A stretch of DNA of 64,000 nucleotides from Amycolatopsis dendrobii. Its GTDB lineage: Bacteria; Actinomycetota; Actinomycetes; Mycobacteriales; Pseudonocardiaceae. The position numbers were made by a program, and so were the translations under genes. Each line of letters begins with the position of its first letter. Position 1 is the first letter of the stretch. Shown here piece after piece: positions 31,934 through 40,010 of the stretch. Under the pieces are notes generated by a model that searched no databases, was not told where the DNA came from, and saw nothing but the letters and a program-made list of their open reading frames with translations. The DNA is taken from NCBI RefSeq assembly GCF_014145675.1, contig NZ_JACGZW010000007.1, positions 1-64,000 on the forward strand, given 5' to 3'.

Positions 31934-33718
31934 ATGAGCACCGACCCTCGTACCACTAACTCCCGTCTGCGCACGCCCTCTCGTCCCGCGCCCGCCGGAC
32001 AGCCCTCGTGGAACCCGCAGCGCGGCACGTCCATGCCGGTCCACCGTTACCGCCCCTGGTACGACGTCGTCGAGAACATCGACGTACCCGACCGCACCTG
32101 GCCGGACAAGCGCATCGAGCGCGCGCCGCTGTGGTGCGCGGTCGACCTGCGCGACGGAAACCAGGCGCTGATCGACCCGATGTCGCCTGCCCGCAAGCGC
32201 AAGTTCTTCGACCTGCTGGTCCGCATGGGCTACAAGGAGATCGAGGTCGGTTTCCCGGCCGCGTCGCAGACCGACTTCGACTTCGTGCGCGAGATCATCG
32301 ACGAGGGTGCGATCCCGGACGACGTGCACATCCAGGTGCTGACCCAGTGCCGCCCCGAGCTGATCGAGCGCACCTTCCAGGCGCTCGAGGGTGCGCCGCG
32401 GGCGATCGTCCACATTTACAACTCGACGTCGATCCTGCAGCGCCGTGTGGTGTTCCGCGAGGAGCGCGAGGGCATCAAGAAGATCGCGACGCAGGCCGCT
32501 GAAATGGTCGTCGAGCTGGCGGCGAAGCAGCCGGACACCGACTTCCGCTTCCAGTACTCGCCCGAGTCCTACACCGGAACCGAGCTGTCCTACGCGCTCG
32601 AGGTGTGCAACGCGGTCACCGAGATCTGGCAGCCGACGCCGGAGAAGCCGGTGATCCTGAACCTGCCGGCGACCGTCGAGATGGCCACCCCGAACGTGTA
32701 CGCGGACTCGATCGAGTGGATGTCGCGCAACCTGGAGCGCCGCGATTCGGTGATCCTGTCGCTGCACCCGCACAACGACCGCGGCACCGGCATCGCCGCC
32801 GCCGAACTGGGCTACCAGGCCGGCGCGGACCGGATCGAGGGCTGCCTGTTCGGCAATGGCGAGCGCACCGGCAACGTCGACCTGGTCGCGCTGGGCATGA
32901 ACCTCTACAGCCAGGGCATCGACCCGCAGATCGACTTCTCCGACATGGACGAGATCAAGCGGACCGTCGAGTACTGCAACCAGCTGCCGGTCCCGGAACG
33001 CTCCCCGTGGGGCGGCGACCTGGTGTTCACCGCCTTCTCCGGCAGCCACCAGGACGCGATCAACAAGGGCCTCGACGCGATGAAGGACGCCGCGGACAAG
33101 AAGGGCGTCCCGGTCGACGAGCACCCGTGGGAGGTCCCGTACCTGCCGATCGACCCGAAGGACGTCGGCCGCACCTACGAGGCCGTGATCCGGGTGAACT
33201 CGCAGTCCGGCAAGGGCGGCGTCGCCTACATCATGAAGGCCGAGCACCAGCTGGACCTGCCGCGCCGGCTGCAGATGGAGTTCTCGAAGGTCATCCAGGC
33301 CTACACCGACACCGAGGGCGGCGAGGTCGACCCGGCCACGATGTGGCGCGCGTTCTCCGCCGAGTACCTGGAGTCGAAGACCCCGCTGGAGCTGATCAAG
33401 CAGCGGGTCACCGACAACGGCGGCGGCGAGTACGACCTCGAGGCCACGGTGAAGGTCGAGGGCGACGAGCACGAGATCACCGGCCGCGGCAACGGGCCGA
33501 TCGCCGCGTTCTTCGACGCACTGTCCACTGTGGGCTACGACCTGCGGCTCCTGGACTACAGCGAGCACACGCTGAGCCCCGGCGACGACTCGCGTGCCGC
33601 GTCCTACATCGAATGCGCGATCTCGGACCGCGTGTTCTGGGGCATCGGCGTCGACCCGTCGATCGTCACCGCTTCGCTGCGGGCCGTGGTGAGCGCGGTC
33701 AACCGGGCGAACCGCTGA
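31934..33718 (+). CDS. leuA: 2-isopropylmalate synthase
   Basis: A 594-residue enzyme of the long actinobacterial type. The DRE-TIM barrel has DLRDGNQALIDPM (metal aspartate) and LHPHNDRGTGIAA (metal histidines), and a C-terminal LeuA regulatory domain of about 120 residues binds leucine. It condenses acetyl-CoA with 2-ketoisovalerate as the first step of leucine synthesis. The ATG at 31934 lies behind an attenuator with a Leu-rich leader peptide, so it is controlled by attenuation and by feedback. Confidence 0.96.
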   Translation: MSTDPRTTNSRLRTPSRPAPAGQPSWNPQRGTSMPVHRYRPWYDVVENIDVPDRTWPDKRIERAPLWCAVDLRDGNQALIDPMSPARKRKFFDLLVRMGYKEIEVGFPAASQTDFDFVREIIDEGAIPDDVHIQVLTQCRPELIERTFQALEGAPRAIVHIYNSTSILQRRVVFREEREGIKKIATQAAEMVVELAAKQPDTDFRFQYSPESYTGTELSYALEVCNAVTEIWQPTPEKPVILNLPATVEMATPNVYADSIEWMSRNLERRDSVILSLHPHNDRGTGIAAAELGYQAGADRIEGCLFGNGERTGNVDLVALGMNLYSQGIDPQIDFSDMDEIKRTVEYCNQLPVPERSPWGGDLVFTAFSGSHQDAINKGLDAMKDAADKKGVPVDEHPWEVPYLPIDPKDVGRTYEAVIRVNSQSGKGGVAYIMKAEHQLDLPRRLQMEFSKVIQAYTDTEGGEVDPATMWRAFSAEYLESKTPLELIKQRVTDNGGGEYDLEATVKVEGDEHEITGRGNGPIAAFFDALSTVGYDLRLLDYSEHTLSPGDDSRAASYIECAISDRVFWGIGVDPSIVTASLRAVVSAVNRANR

Positions 33719-33735
33719 TCCGAGCCTGACAGCGC

Positions 33736-33812
33736 CCCAATGCCACATTGGGTGCGTCACACGCACCCAATGTGGCGTTCGGTGCGTCGCATGCACCCAA
33801 TGCCACATTGGG
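33736..33812. repeat. 30-bp tandem palindromic repeat (family C), three units
   Basis: CCCAATGCCACATTGGG at 33736-33752 and 33796-33812, with a variant CCCAATGTGGCGTTCGG at 33766-33782, are spaced exactly 30 bp apart. Each unit is itself palindromic and is joined by GGTGCGT...ACGCACC arms. They lie between leuA and the WYL regulator and can fold into cruciform hairpins. Confidence 0.8.
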
Positions 33813-33834
33813 GTGGGCGGGGCGGGAGGTAGGT

Positions 33835-34809
33835 GTGCGGGCTGAGCGGCTGGTCGCGTTGCTGTTCACGCTGCACCGCAAACGCGCGGGCACCGTCGGG
33901 GAGCTGGCCGACGAGCTCGGCGTGACCGAACGGACGATGCGGCGGGATCTCGCCGCGTTGCGCGAAGCCGGCGTGCCGCTTTGGAGCGAACCAGGGCGGC
34001 ACGGCGGCATCCGGCTCGTGGACGGCTGGCGTTCGCGGCTCGACGGCCTCACTTCCCGGGAGGCCGTCGCGCTGCTGGCCCTCGACGTGCCAGACGCACT
34101 TGCTGGGCTCGGCCTCGGCACCGCGGTGGCCGCGGCGCACGCGAAGGTGTCCGCGAGCATGCCCGCTCAGCTGCAGGAACAGGCCAGGACGGTCGCCGAG
34201 CGGTTTCATCTCGACGCCTCGGCCTGGTTCACCTCGCCGGACGACGCCGCCGCACTGCCCGCGGTCGCGAAGGCGGTGTGGACTCAGCAACGGCTCGACG
34301 TGCGCTACCGGCGCCGTGACAAGGTCACCCGGCGGACGCTCGATCCGTTGGGTCTCGTGCTGAAAGCCGGGGTTTGGTACCTGGTGGCGCGCGTCGAAGA
34401 AGGCCTGCGGACGTATCGCGTCTCGCGGTTGACGGCGGTCGCCGAAACCGGTGAAACCTTTGCCCGGCCGGAAGAATTCTCGCTCGCGGATTGGTGGCGC
34501 GCGTCGTCGGCGGAGTTCGAGAAGATGCCGCTGCCGTTGAAGGTGACGGCTCGGCTCGACCGTTCCGCGGCGGGTGCGTTGCGGCGGGTTTTCGGCCCGG
34601 AGCACGTGAACGAGGTGCTGGTGTCGCTCGGCCCGAGGGACGACGACGGGTGGGCCGAGGCCGAGTTCGCCATGGAAGGCAAGGAAGTCGCCGTCGGACA
34701 GCTGGTTTCCCTCGGCCCCGGCGTCGAGGTGCTGACCCCGCCGGAGATCCGCGCCGCGGTCGCGGAATTCGGTCAAGCGCTGGCTGATCGCAACAAGGAT
34801 CAGCGGTAG
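33835..34809 (+). CDS. HTH/WYL-domain transcriptional regulator (YafY/PafBC type)
   Basis: A 324-residue protein with an N-terminal winged helix (RAERLVALLFTLH, LADELGVTERTMRRDLAAL) and a WYL domain (GLVLKAGVWYLVARVEEGLRTYRVSRL) near residues 175-200. A C-terminal WCX-like extension follows. WYL domains sense ligands such as nucleic acid or nucleotides. The GTG at 33835 has GGGAGGTAG upstream. Its 3' end overlaps the convergent SDR gene by 10 bp. Confidence 0.85.
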   Translation: MRAERLVALLFTLHRKRAGTVGELADELGVTERTMRRDLAALREAGVPLWSEPGRHGGIRLVDGWRSRLDGLTSREAVALLALDVPDALAGLGLGTAVAAAHAKVSASMPAQLQEQARTVAERFHLDASAWFTSPDDAAALPAVAKAVWTQQRLDVRYRRRDKVTRRTLDPLGLVLKAGVWYLVARVEEGLRTYRVSRLTAVAETGETFARPEEFSLADWWRASSAEFEKMPLPLKVTARLDRSAAGALRRVFGPEHVNEVLVSLGPRDDDGWAEAEFAMEGKEVAVGQLVSLGPGVEVLTPPEIRAAVAEFGQALADRNKDQR

Positions 34810-35717
34810 CCGCTGGCGTCGGCGGGCTTTCCGGGTTCCTGGACCTCCTCGATGTAGCGCCACGCGTCCGGACGGCTGCCGTCCACGTCGTCGATCTCGT
34901 AGACCTTCGCCAGCTGTCCGCTGGAAACGGTCTGGCCGGTCCAGCGGTGCCGGTCCGCGTCAGCGGCGAGGGCGACGACCGTGCGGCCGGAGAAGGTCGG
35001 CGATTCCGAGATCACGAAGTGCGGCTCGCGGACGGTCGCGTCGCGCCAGTTTTCCTCGGTGACCTCGAAAATCTCCAGCATCGCTTCCGAACGCAGCCAA
35101 CCCGGTGTGAACGCGATCGCGGTGCAATCGTGCGCCTTCAGTTCGGCCGCCTCGCCGACCGCCAAGACGTTGATCGCCGCCTTGGCGAGGTAGTACGGCA
35201 GCGACGTGCCCTCGCGGTACTTCTGGTTGTACTCGGCGGTGCCGTCGGTCAGCTCGATCACGAGCCCGCCCGGACGGCGGATCACCAGCGGGAACAGGTG
35301 GTGGCTGGTGATCAGGTGGGCGTCGAGGGACAGCCGCATCATCCGCAGGCTGGCGTCCAGCGAATGCTCCCAGACCGGTTTGCCCCACTCCAGGTAACGG
35401 TCGCCGCCCCAGATGCCGTCGACCAGGATGTCGAGCCCGCCGTGCTCGGCGTCGATCCGCTTGGCGAGCGCGGCGACCTCGTCGCTCACCAGGTGGTCGA
35501 CCCGCAGCGCGGTTCCTTTGCCGCCCACGGCTTCGATCCGCTCCAGGGTGTCCTCAATGGTCTCCGGACGGTCCACTTCGGACCTTCCGGCCCGCGTCGT
35601 TCGACCGGTGACGTACACGTACGCCCCGGCCCGGCCCAGCTCGACCGCGATCGCCCGGCTCGCCCCGCGCGTGCCGCCCGCCACGAGCGCGACCTTGCCC
35701 GCCAGTTCCCCGCTCAT
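34800..35717 (-). CDS. Short-chain dehydrogenase/reductase
   Basis: A 305-residue SDR. The cofactor motif is GGTRGASRA (a variant of TGxxxGxG, read in VALVAGGTRGASRAIAVEL) near residue 14. An RTT motif for NADPH phosphate follows, and the catalytic pair is in YYLAKAAIN (YxxxK). A C-terminal extension beyond 250 residues is unusual. The substrate is unknown. The ATG is at 35717. It ends 10 bp inside the WYL gene on the opposite strand. Confidence 0.85.
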   Translation of the reverse strand: MSGELAGKVALVAGGTRGASRAIAVELGRAGAYVYVTGRTTRAGRSEVDRPETIEDTLERIEAVGGKGTALRVDHLVSDEVAALAKRIDAEHGGLDILVDGIWGGDRYLEWGKPVWEHSLDASLRMMRLSLDAHLITSHHLFPLVIRRPGGLVIELTDGTAEYNQKYREGTSLPYYLAKAAINVLAVGEAAELKAHDCTAIAFTPGWLRSEAMLEIFEVTEENWRDATVREPHFVISESPTFSGRTVVALAADADRHRWTGQTVSSGQLAKVYEIDDVDGSRPDAWRYIEEVQEPGKPADASGYR

Positions 35718-35872
35718 TCCGTTCGTCCCCTTTTCTCTCGGTGAACCACCAGCGTGCGGCCGAACCCTGACATCCTCTGTCCGGGTTCTGGAAATCTGTG
35801 TCCCGGCTGTGCCTTGCTGTGAAGAGCCGGTGATCGGGACTCATCTGGGCTGCGGTGACGGTTAATGGAGAT

Positions 35873-36433
35873 ATGGACGCTACGACGGCTGGGCTGGTGG
35901 TGCTATTCGTCGTCTCGCTGGTGCCGGTGCTGCCCACCGAGGTGACACTGCTCGGCATGGGCGTGGCCGCCGCGCAGCACGGGACCTCGCTGGCCGTCGT
36001 GATCGCGGTCGCGAGCTTCGGCTGCCTGCTGTCTGACCAGGCGTTGTACGCGCTCGGGCGGTTCGGCGGGGCTCGGGTGCTGGCCCGGCTGAGCCGTCGG
36101 CGCAAGCTGGCCGCCGGGCTGAACTGGCTCGACGGACGTTTGCAACGGCATCCGCGGCCGGTCCTGGTGGTCGCGCGCTGGCTGCCTTCCGGCGGGACGG
36201 TCGGCGCACTGCTGGCCGGCTCGTTGCGGTGGCGGTTCACTGAGTTTCTGACCGCATCCGCGATCGGGGTGCTGCTGTGGACGTCGTATGCCGCGTTCCT
36301 CGGCTACGCCGGCGGGCAACTGGTCGCCGAGCCCGGGCTGAGCCTCGCGTTGTCGCTGACCATCGCGGTGGTGCTGGGCACGGCGATCACTCTCGGGATC
36401 CGACGGCACGCAGCGCCGAGTACAGCGCCTTGA
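35873..36433 (+). CDS. DedA-family membrane protein
   Basis: A protein of about 186 residues (start ATG 35873, or GTG 35855 adding 6) with five or six hydrophobic segments. The DedA/SNARE-associated motif pattern is LPTEVTLLGMG, FGCLLSDQALYALGRFGG and ARWLPSGGTVGALLAG. DedA proteins move phospholipid or undecaprenyl-phosphate across the membrane. Its 3' end overlaps the beta-lactamase-like gene by 47 bp on the other strand. Confidence 0.8.
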   Translation: MDATTAGLVVLFVVSLVPVLPTEVTLLGMGVAAAQHGTSLAVVIAVASFGCLLSDQALYALGRFGGARVLARLSRRRKLAAGLNWLDGRLQRHPRPVLVVARWLPSGGTVGALLAGSLRWRFTEFLTASAIGVLLWTSYAAFLGYAGGQLVAEPGLSLALSLTIAVVLGTAITLGIRRHAAPSTAP

Positions 36434-37499
36434 TCAGCGGTTCGTTCTCCGGAGCGGCCGCGGCGGGGAACGGGATCCGGCGGCGGGTGTAGCCGTACGC
36501 GATGCCGTTGCGCGGGTCGGCGAACGCCTGCTGGCCGCCCGCGCCGCTGTGCCCGAAGCTGCCCTGGCCCAACTCCGGGCAGTACTCGCCGGTGGCGTGG
36601 AATCCGACGCCGAACGCCTTGTGCTGATGCAACACCACGTCGTGGCCGACGGACTGGATCTGCGCGAACTCGGCGACGGTTTCCGCCTTCAGCAGCGGCG
36701 GTTCTCCGTCCAGCGGACTGATCGCCGCGGCGTACATCCGGGCCAACCCGCGAGCTGACGCGACGCCGCCGAACGAGGCCGGGCCGAGCCGCCGGACCTC
36801 CGGGAGATTCGGCAGTTCCCAGACTTCCGGGCCGTCCGGACGGTGCCGGTTGAACGCGATCCCGTTCAGGCTGTTCGCGGCGGGCGGGGCGATCTGCCGC
36901 TCGGGGGTCAGGATCATCGGCTGCGCGCTGACGAATCGCGGCTCCAGTTCGGCGGGGAGGCCGAGATAAAAGTCCACTGTGTACGGATCGCGGACCCGTT
37001 CGGCGAAGTGTTCCTGGATGGTGCGGCCGGTCGCCCGCAGCACGACCTCGCCGCTGAGCGCGCCGATGACCAGCGCGTGGTAGCCGAACGCGCTCCCCGG
37101 CCGCCAGAACGGACGCTGACGAGCAAGCCGTTCCGCGACGATCCGGTCGTCCGCGAGTTCCGCACGGCTGAATCCTTCGTCGGCCCCGACCAGTCCGGCT
37201 CGGTGCGCCAGGAGTTCTCGCAGGGTGACGTCGGCCGAGAACTCCGGCCAGTAGTGGCGCACCCGCTGGTCGAGGTCGAGCACTCCGTCCTGGACCAGCA
37301 GCGCGACGACCAGGTGAGCCGCGCCTTTCGTCGCGGAGTAGGCACCAAGCAGGGCGTCCCCGTCGACGCCGGTCCACAAGTCGACTATCCGCTCGCCGCG
37401 GTGGTACGCCACCAGTTGAGCGGCTCCGTCGGCGACTGCCGCGAACGTGTCCCGCACCTGTTCGAAACCGGGCTGCACGATGCCCTCGATGGTTGCCAT
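36387..37499 (-). CDS. Beta-lactamase-like serine hydrolase (EstB/class C fold)
   Basis: A 370-residue protein with the S-x-x-K nucleophile SATKG near residue 57, the YxN-like tyrosine in FGYHAL and a C-terminal HSGAGGQ triad in place of KTG. These features fit family VIII esterases or beta-lactamase-like hydrolases. Probably cytosolic (no signal). It shares a promoter region with a divergent TetR gene and overlaps DedA at its 3' end. Confidence 0.82.
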   Translation of the reverse strand: MATIEGIVQPGFEQVRDTFAAVADGAAQLVAYHRGERIVDLWTGVDGDALLGAYSATKGAAHLVVALLVQDGVLDLDQRVRHYWPEFSADVTLRELLAHRAGLVGADEGFSRAELADDRIVAERLARQRPFWRPGSAFGYHALVIGALSGEVVLRATGRTIQEHFAERVRDPYTVDFYLGLPAELEPRFVSAQPMILTPERQIAPPAANSLNGIAFNRHRPDGPEVWELPNLPEVRRLGPASFGGVASARGLARMYAAAISPLDGEPPLLKAETVAEFAQIQSVGHDVVLHQHKAFGVGFHATGEYCPELGQGSFGHSGAGGQQAFADPRNGIAYGYTRRRIPFPAAAAPENEPLIKALYSALRAVGSRE

Positions 37500-37517
37500 G
37501 CCACGACCGTACACCTA

Positions 37518-37538
37518 TTAATAACCATTGGTCACTAA
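37518..37538. promoter_or_regulatory. Candidate TetR operator
   Basis: A 21-bp imperfect palindrome centred on 37528 (left half TTAATAACCA, right half TGGTCACTAA) pairs at 8 of 10 positions. It lies in the 64-bp gap between the divergent serine hydrolase and TetR genes, overlapping likely promoters for both. Confidence 0.6.
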
Positions 37539-37549
37539 CTCTGTCTCGG

Positions 37550-37555
37550 TAGAGT
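37550..37555 (+). promoter_or_regulatory. Candidate -10 box for leaderless TetR gene
   Basis: TAGAGT followed by 8 nt and then the ATG at 37564. It begins 12 bp after the candidate operator. Confidence 0.35.
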
Positions 37556-37563
37556 CCCGAGCT

Positions 37564-38118
37564 ATGACTCGACCGCGGCCAGGCCGCCCCGCGCAGCTCG
37601 ACCGCGAGCGGATCGTCGACGCGGCGTTGTCCGCGGGGAACCTCGACACGCTGACCATGCGCGAACTGGCCGCGCGGCTGGGCGTGACGCATGGCGCGCT
37701 CTACCGCTGGGTCGCCAATCGGGACGCACTGTTCGATCTGATCAGCGAGGTGGTGCTGGAGCGGGTGCTTCCGGCGGAAGGCCCGCCACGCCGGTCTTGG
37801 CGGCCATGGCTCGCCCAGGTCGCGTGGGCGATGCACGACCAATTCCTCGCGGTCCCCGGTTACGCGACCCGGTTGTCCAGGCCGCACCGGCACAACGCGG
37901 ATTCGTTCGGCAGGCTGCGCTCTCAGGTGGTCACCGCGTTCACCAACGCCGGTGTTCCGCCGGAGCTGGCCGAGCAGAGCTGGTACATCTTCATCACGTG
38001 CACGGTCAGCTGGCTCGCAGTGCGGGAAAACCCGCTCGACCTCGGGCCGGACGCGCCGCGGTTTGAGCTGTTTCTCGATACCTTGCTGCGAGGGCTTCCC
38101 GCCCGGGAACCCGGTTAA
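37564..38118 (+). CDS. TetR-family transcriptional regulator
   Basis: A 184-residue regulator. The N-terminal DNA-binding domain has RIVDAALSAGNLDTLTMRELAARLGVTHGALYRWVANRDALFDLI, a clear TetR_N helix-turn-helix, followed by a TetR_C-like ligand domain. It probably represses the divergent serine hydrolase and itself through the palindrome at 37518-37538. It starts at the ATG at 37564. Its TAA stop shares four bases (TTAA, 38115-38118) with the stop of the convergent LysR gene. Confidence 0.88.
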   Translation: MTRPRPGRPAQLDRERIVDAALSAGNLDTLTMRELAARLGVTHGALYRWVANRDALFDLISEVVLERVLPAEGPPRRSWRPWLAQVAWAMHDQFLAVPGYATRLSRPHRHNADSFGRLRSQVVTAFTNAGVPPELAEQSWYIFITCTVSWLAVRENPLDLGPDAPRFELFLDTLLRGLPAREPG

Positions 38119-39020
38119 GTCGTCAGCGCAGCCACTTCGGCACGCAACTCGTCGATCACAGTCGCGACCGCCGGACGATTCGCCGCACCCGTACGGCACA
38201 CCACTTCCACCAACCGCGCTGCCCGGATCCCGGCCAACGGACGACCGACCAAACCACTGCCCCGCCGAGTGTCCATTGTGTACCGAGGCATCAACGCGAT
38301 CCCGTGCCCCGCCGCGACAAGCCGTTCGGTGATGCGGAAATCGTTGATGCGCTGGACGATCTGCGGCCGCACCCCGGTGCGCACGGTCAGCGAGCGCAGA
38401 ACGTCGTCGACCGGGAACCCGTGGTCGACCGAGATCCAGCGTTCGTCGGCGAGGTCGGCCAGTCCGACTCGGCGGTTGCGGGCGAGGCGGTGTCCGACGG
38501 GCAGGGCGACGTCCAGTGGTTCGCGCAGCAGCGGGACGACGTCGAGGCGTTCGGTGTCGAATTCGGGAGCGTGCTCGTCTCGGTGGGCGACAACGACGTC
38601 GTAGTCGGCGACCAGGCCGGGCACCTGCGGCGGGACCATGTCGACGTCGCGGACGTCGACCTCGAGGTTGTCGTACTGCTCGATCCGGCGCAGCAGGCCG
38701 GGCAGGAGCATCAGGCCCGCGGATTGGAAGATCGCGATCCGGACGCGTCCGCGCGGGGCGCTGCGATAGGTGGCCAGTTCCGCTTCGGCCCGGTCCAGTG
38801 CGGCCAGGACGTCGTCGGCGCGGGCGACCAGTGCGCGGCCCGCGTCGGTGAGGCGCAGGCCGCGGCCTGCTGGTTCGGTGAGTGCGATGCCGACCTCCGC
38901 CTGCAACGCGCGCAACTGCTGGGAGATCGCCGACGGCGTGCAGTGCAGCGCCCGAGCGGCGGCGGTGACGCTGCCCCGATCGGCGAATTCGCGCAGCGTG
39001 CGGAGCCTGCCCAAGTCCAT
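38115..39020 (-). CDS. LysR-family transcriptional regulator
   Basis: A 301-residue LTTR with an N-terminal winged helix (LRTLREFADRGSVTAAARALHCTPSAISQQLRALQ) and a periplasmic-binding-like effector domain (residues 90-300). Likely regulates the divergent EamA transporter; a TGTG-N11-CACA site lies in the gap. Its TAA stop overlaps the TetR stop on the other strand in a shared TTAA. Confidence 0.88.
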   Translation of the reverse strand: MDLGRLRTLREFADRGSVTAAARALHCTPSAISQQLRALQAEVGIALTEPAGRGLRLTDAGRALVARADDVLAALDRAEAELATYRSAPRGRVRIAIFQSAGLMLLPGLLRRIEQYDNLEVDVRDVDMVPPQVPGLVADYDVVVAHRDEHAPEFDTERLDVVPLLREPLDVALPVGHRLARNRRVGLADLADERWISVDHGFPVDDVLRSLTVRTGVRPQIVQRINDFRITERLVAAGHGIALMPRYTMDTRRGSGLVGRPLAGIRAARLVEVVCRTGAANRPAVATVIDELRAEVAALTT

Positions 39021-39032
39021 CCGCGCAGTGTA

Positions 39033-39051
39033 TGTGAAGCACAGCTACACA
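39033..39051. promoter_or_regulatory. Candidate LysR binding site
   Basis: TGTG, 11 nt, then CACA, the T-N11-A type of inverted repeat used by LysR proteins, 12 bp from the lysR start. An additional TGAAGCAC (39035-39042) has an inverse GTGCTTCA (39074-39081) about four helical turns away. Confidence 0.55.
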
Positions 39052-39107
39052 GTCGGTGCAGTTTTTCTCGCTGGTGCTTCAAGGTTTGCCTAGGCAGAGT
39101 GGCGGGC

Positions 39108-40007
39108 ATGGCCATCCGGGACCGTCTGCTCGCTGTGTTCGTCGCCGTCTTGTGGGGCCTCAATTTCATTGCGATCCACGCCACACTCGGCCAATTCCCG
39201 CCGATGTTCGCGGGTGCGCTGCGGTTTCTGCTGATCGCGATTCCGACGGTCTTCCTCGTGCCGCGGCCGCGCGTGAAGCTGCGGTACCTCCTCGGCTACG
39301 GGCTCGGGTTCGGCACCGGGCAGTTCGCGTTCCTGTTCGTCGCGATGCACCTGGGCATGCCGACCGGGCTCGCATCGCTGGTGTTGCAGGCGTCCGCGCC
39401 GTTCACCGTGCTGCTGGGCGCGGTGCTGCTGCGGGAACGCGTCTCCGGACGGCAGCTGGCCGGGATCCTGCTCGCGGTGGCGGGCATGACCGCGATCGCC
39501 TGGCAGCAGTCCGCCCACGCCGCGCTGGTGCCGGTGCTGCTGACCTTGCTGGCCGCGCTGAGCTGGGCGATCGGCAACCTGAGCATGCGCCGCGCGGAGC
39601 CGGACAACCCGTTGCACCTGACGCTGTGGATGTCGGTGGTGCCGCCGCTGCCGATGCTGGCGCTGTCGAGCATCTTCGAAGGCCCCGGCGCGGCTTGGCA
39701 TTCGCTGGCGACGCTCGGCACCAAGACCGGCCTGATCGGCATCGCGGGCCTGGCGTACGTCGTCGTCTTCGGGACGGTCGTGGGCTCCGGCATCTGGACC
39801 ACGCTGATGCGCCGCAACCCGGCGGGCGTGGTCGCGCCGTTCTCGCTGCTCGTGCCGGTGGTGGGATTGACGGCGTCGTTCTTCATCCTCGGCGAGGAGC
39901 CGACGGTCCTGACCCTGGTCGCGGCGGCGGTGGTGATCGGCGGGGTGCTGCTGGGCTCGCTGCGGAGGAAGCCCGCGGTCACGCCGGAGGAGCTGCTGCC
40001 GGTGTGA
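39108..40007 (+). CDS. EamA/DMT-family transporter
   Basis: A 299-residue membrane protein with ten hydrophobic helices in two EamA repeats (FVAVLWGLNFIAI at the start, GLASLVLQASAPFTVLLGAVLLRERVS, and SLLVPVVGLTASFFILGEEPT in the second). Members export amino acids and metabolites (YdeD/RhtA-like). The ATG at 39108 lacks a strong ribosome site. It is divergent from the LysR gene, which probably controls it. Confidence 0.85.
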   Translation: MAIRDRLLAVFVAVLWGLNFIAIHATLGQFPPMFAGALRFLLIAIPTVFLVPRPRVKLRYLLGYGLGFGTGQFAFLFVAMHLGMPTGLASLVLQASAPFTVLLGAVLLRERVSGRQLAGILLAVAGMTAIAWQQSAHAALVPVLLTLLAALSWAIGNLSMRRAEPDNPLHLTLWMSVVPPLPMLALSSIFEGPGAAWHSLATLGTKTGLIGIAGLAYVVVFGTVVGSGIWTTLMRRNPAGVVAPFSLLVPVVGLTASFFILGEEPTVLTLVAAAVVIGGVLLGSLRRKPAVTPEELLPV

Positions 40008-40010
40008 GGG

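Noticed and set aside
31916..33808. A 630-codon open frame antisense to leuA
   Set aside because: It mirrors leuA codon periodicity. leuA is certain, and the antisense frame has Val/Arg/His-rich shadow composition.
33736..33812. CRISPR-like 30-bp periodicity
   Set aside because: Units are adjacent and mutually similar throughout, so there are no spacers. It is a tandem palindromic repeat.
36304..39042. A 912-codon open frame on the minus strand
   Set aside because: It overlaps the serine hydrolase, TetR and LysR genes in other frames. The translation has no domain-like features and low sequence complexity.
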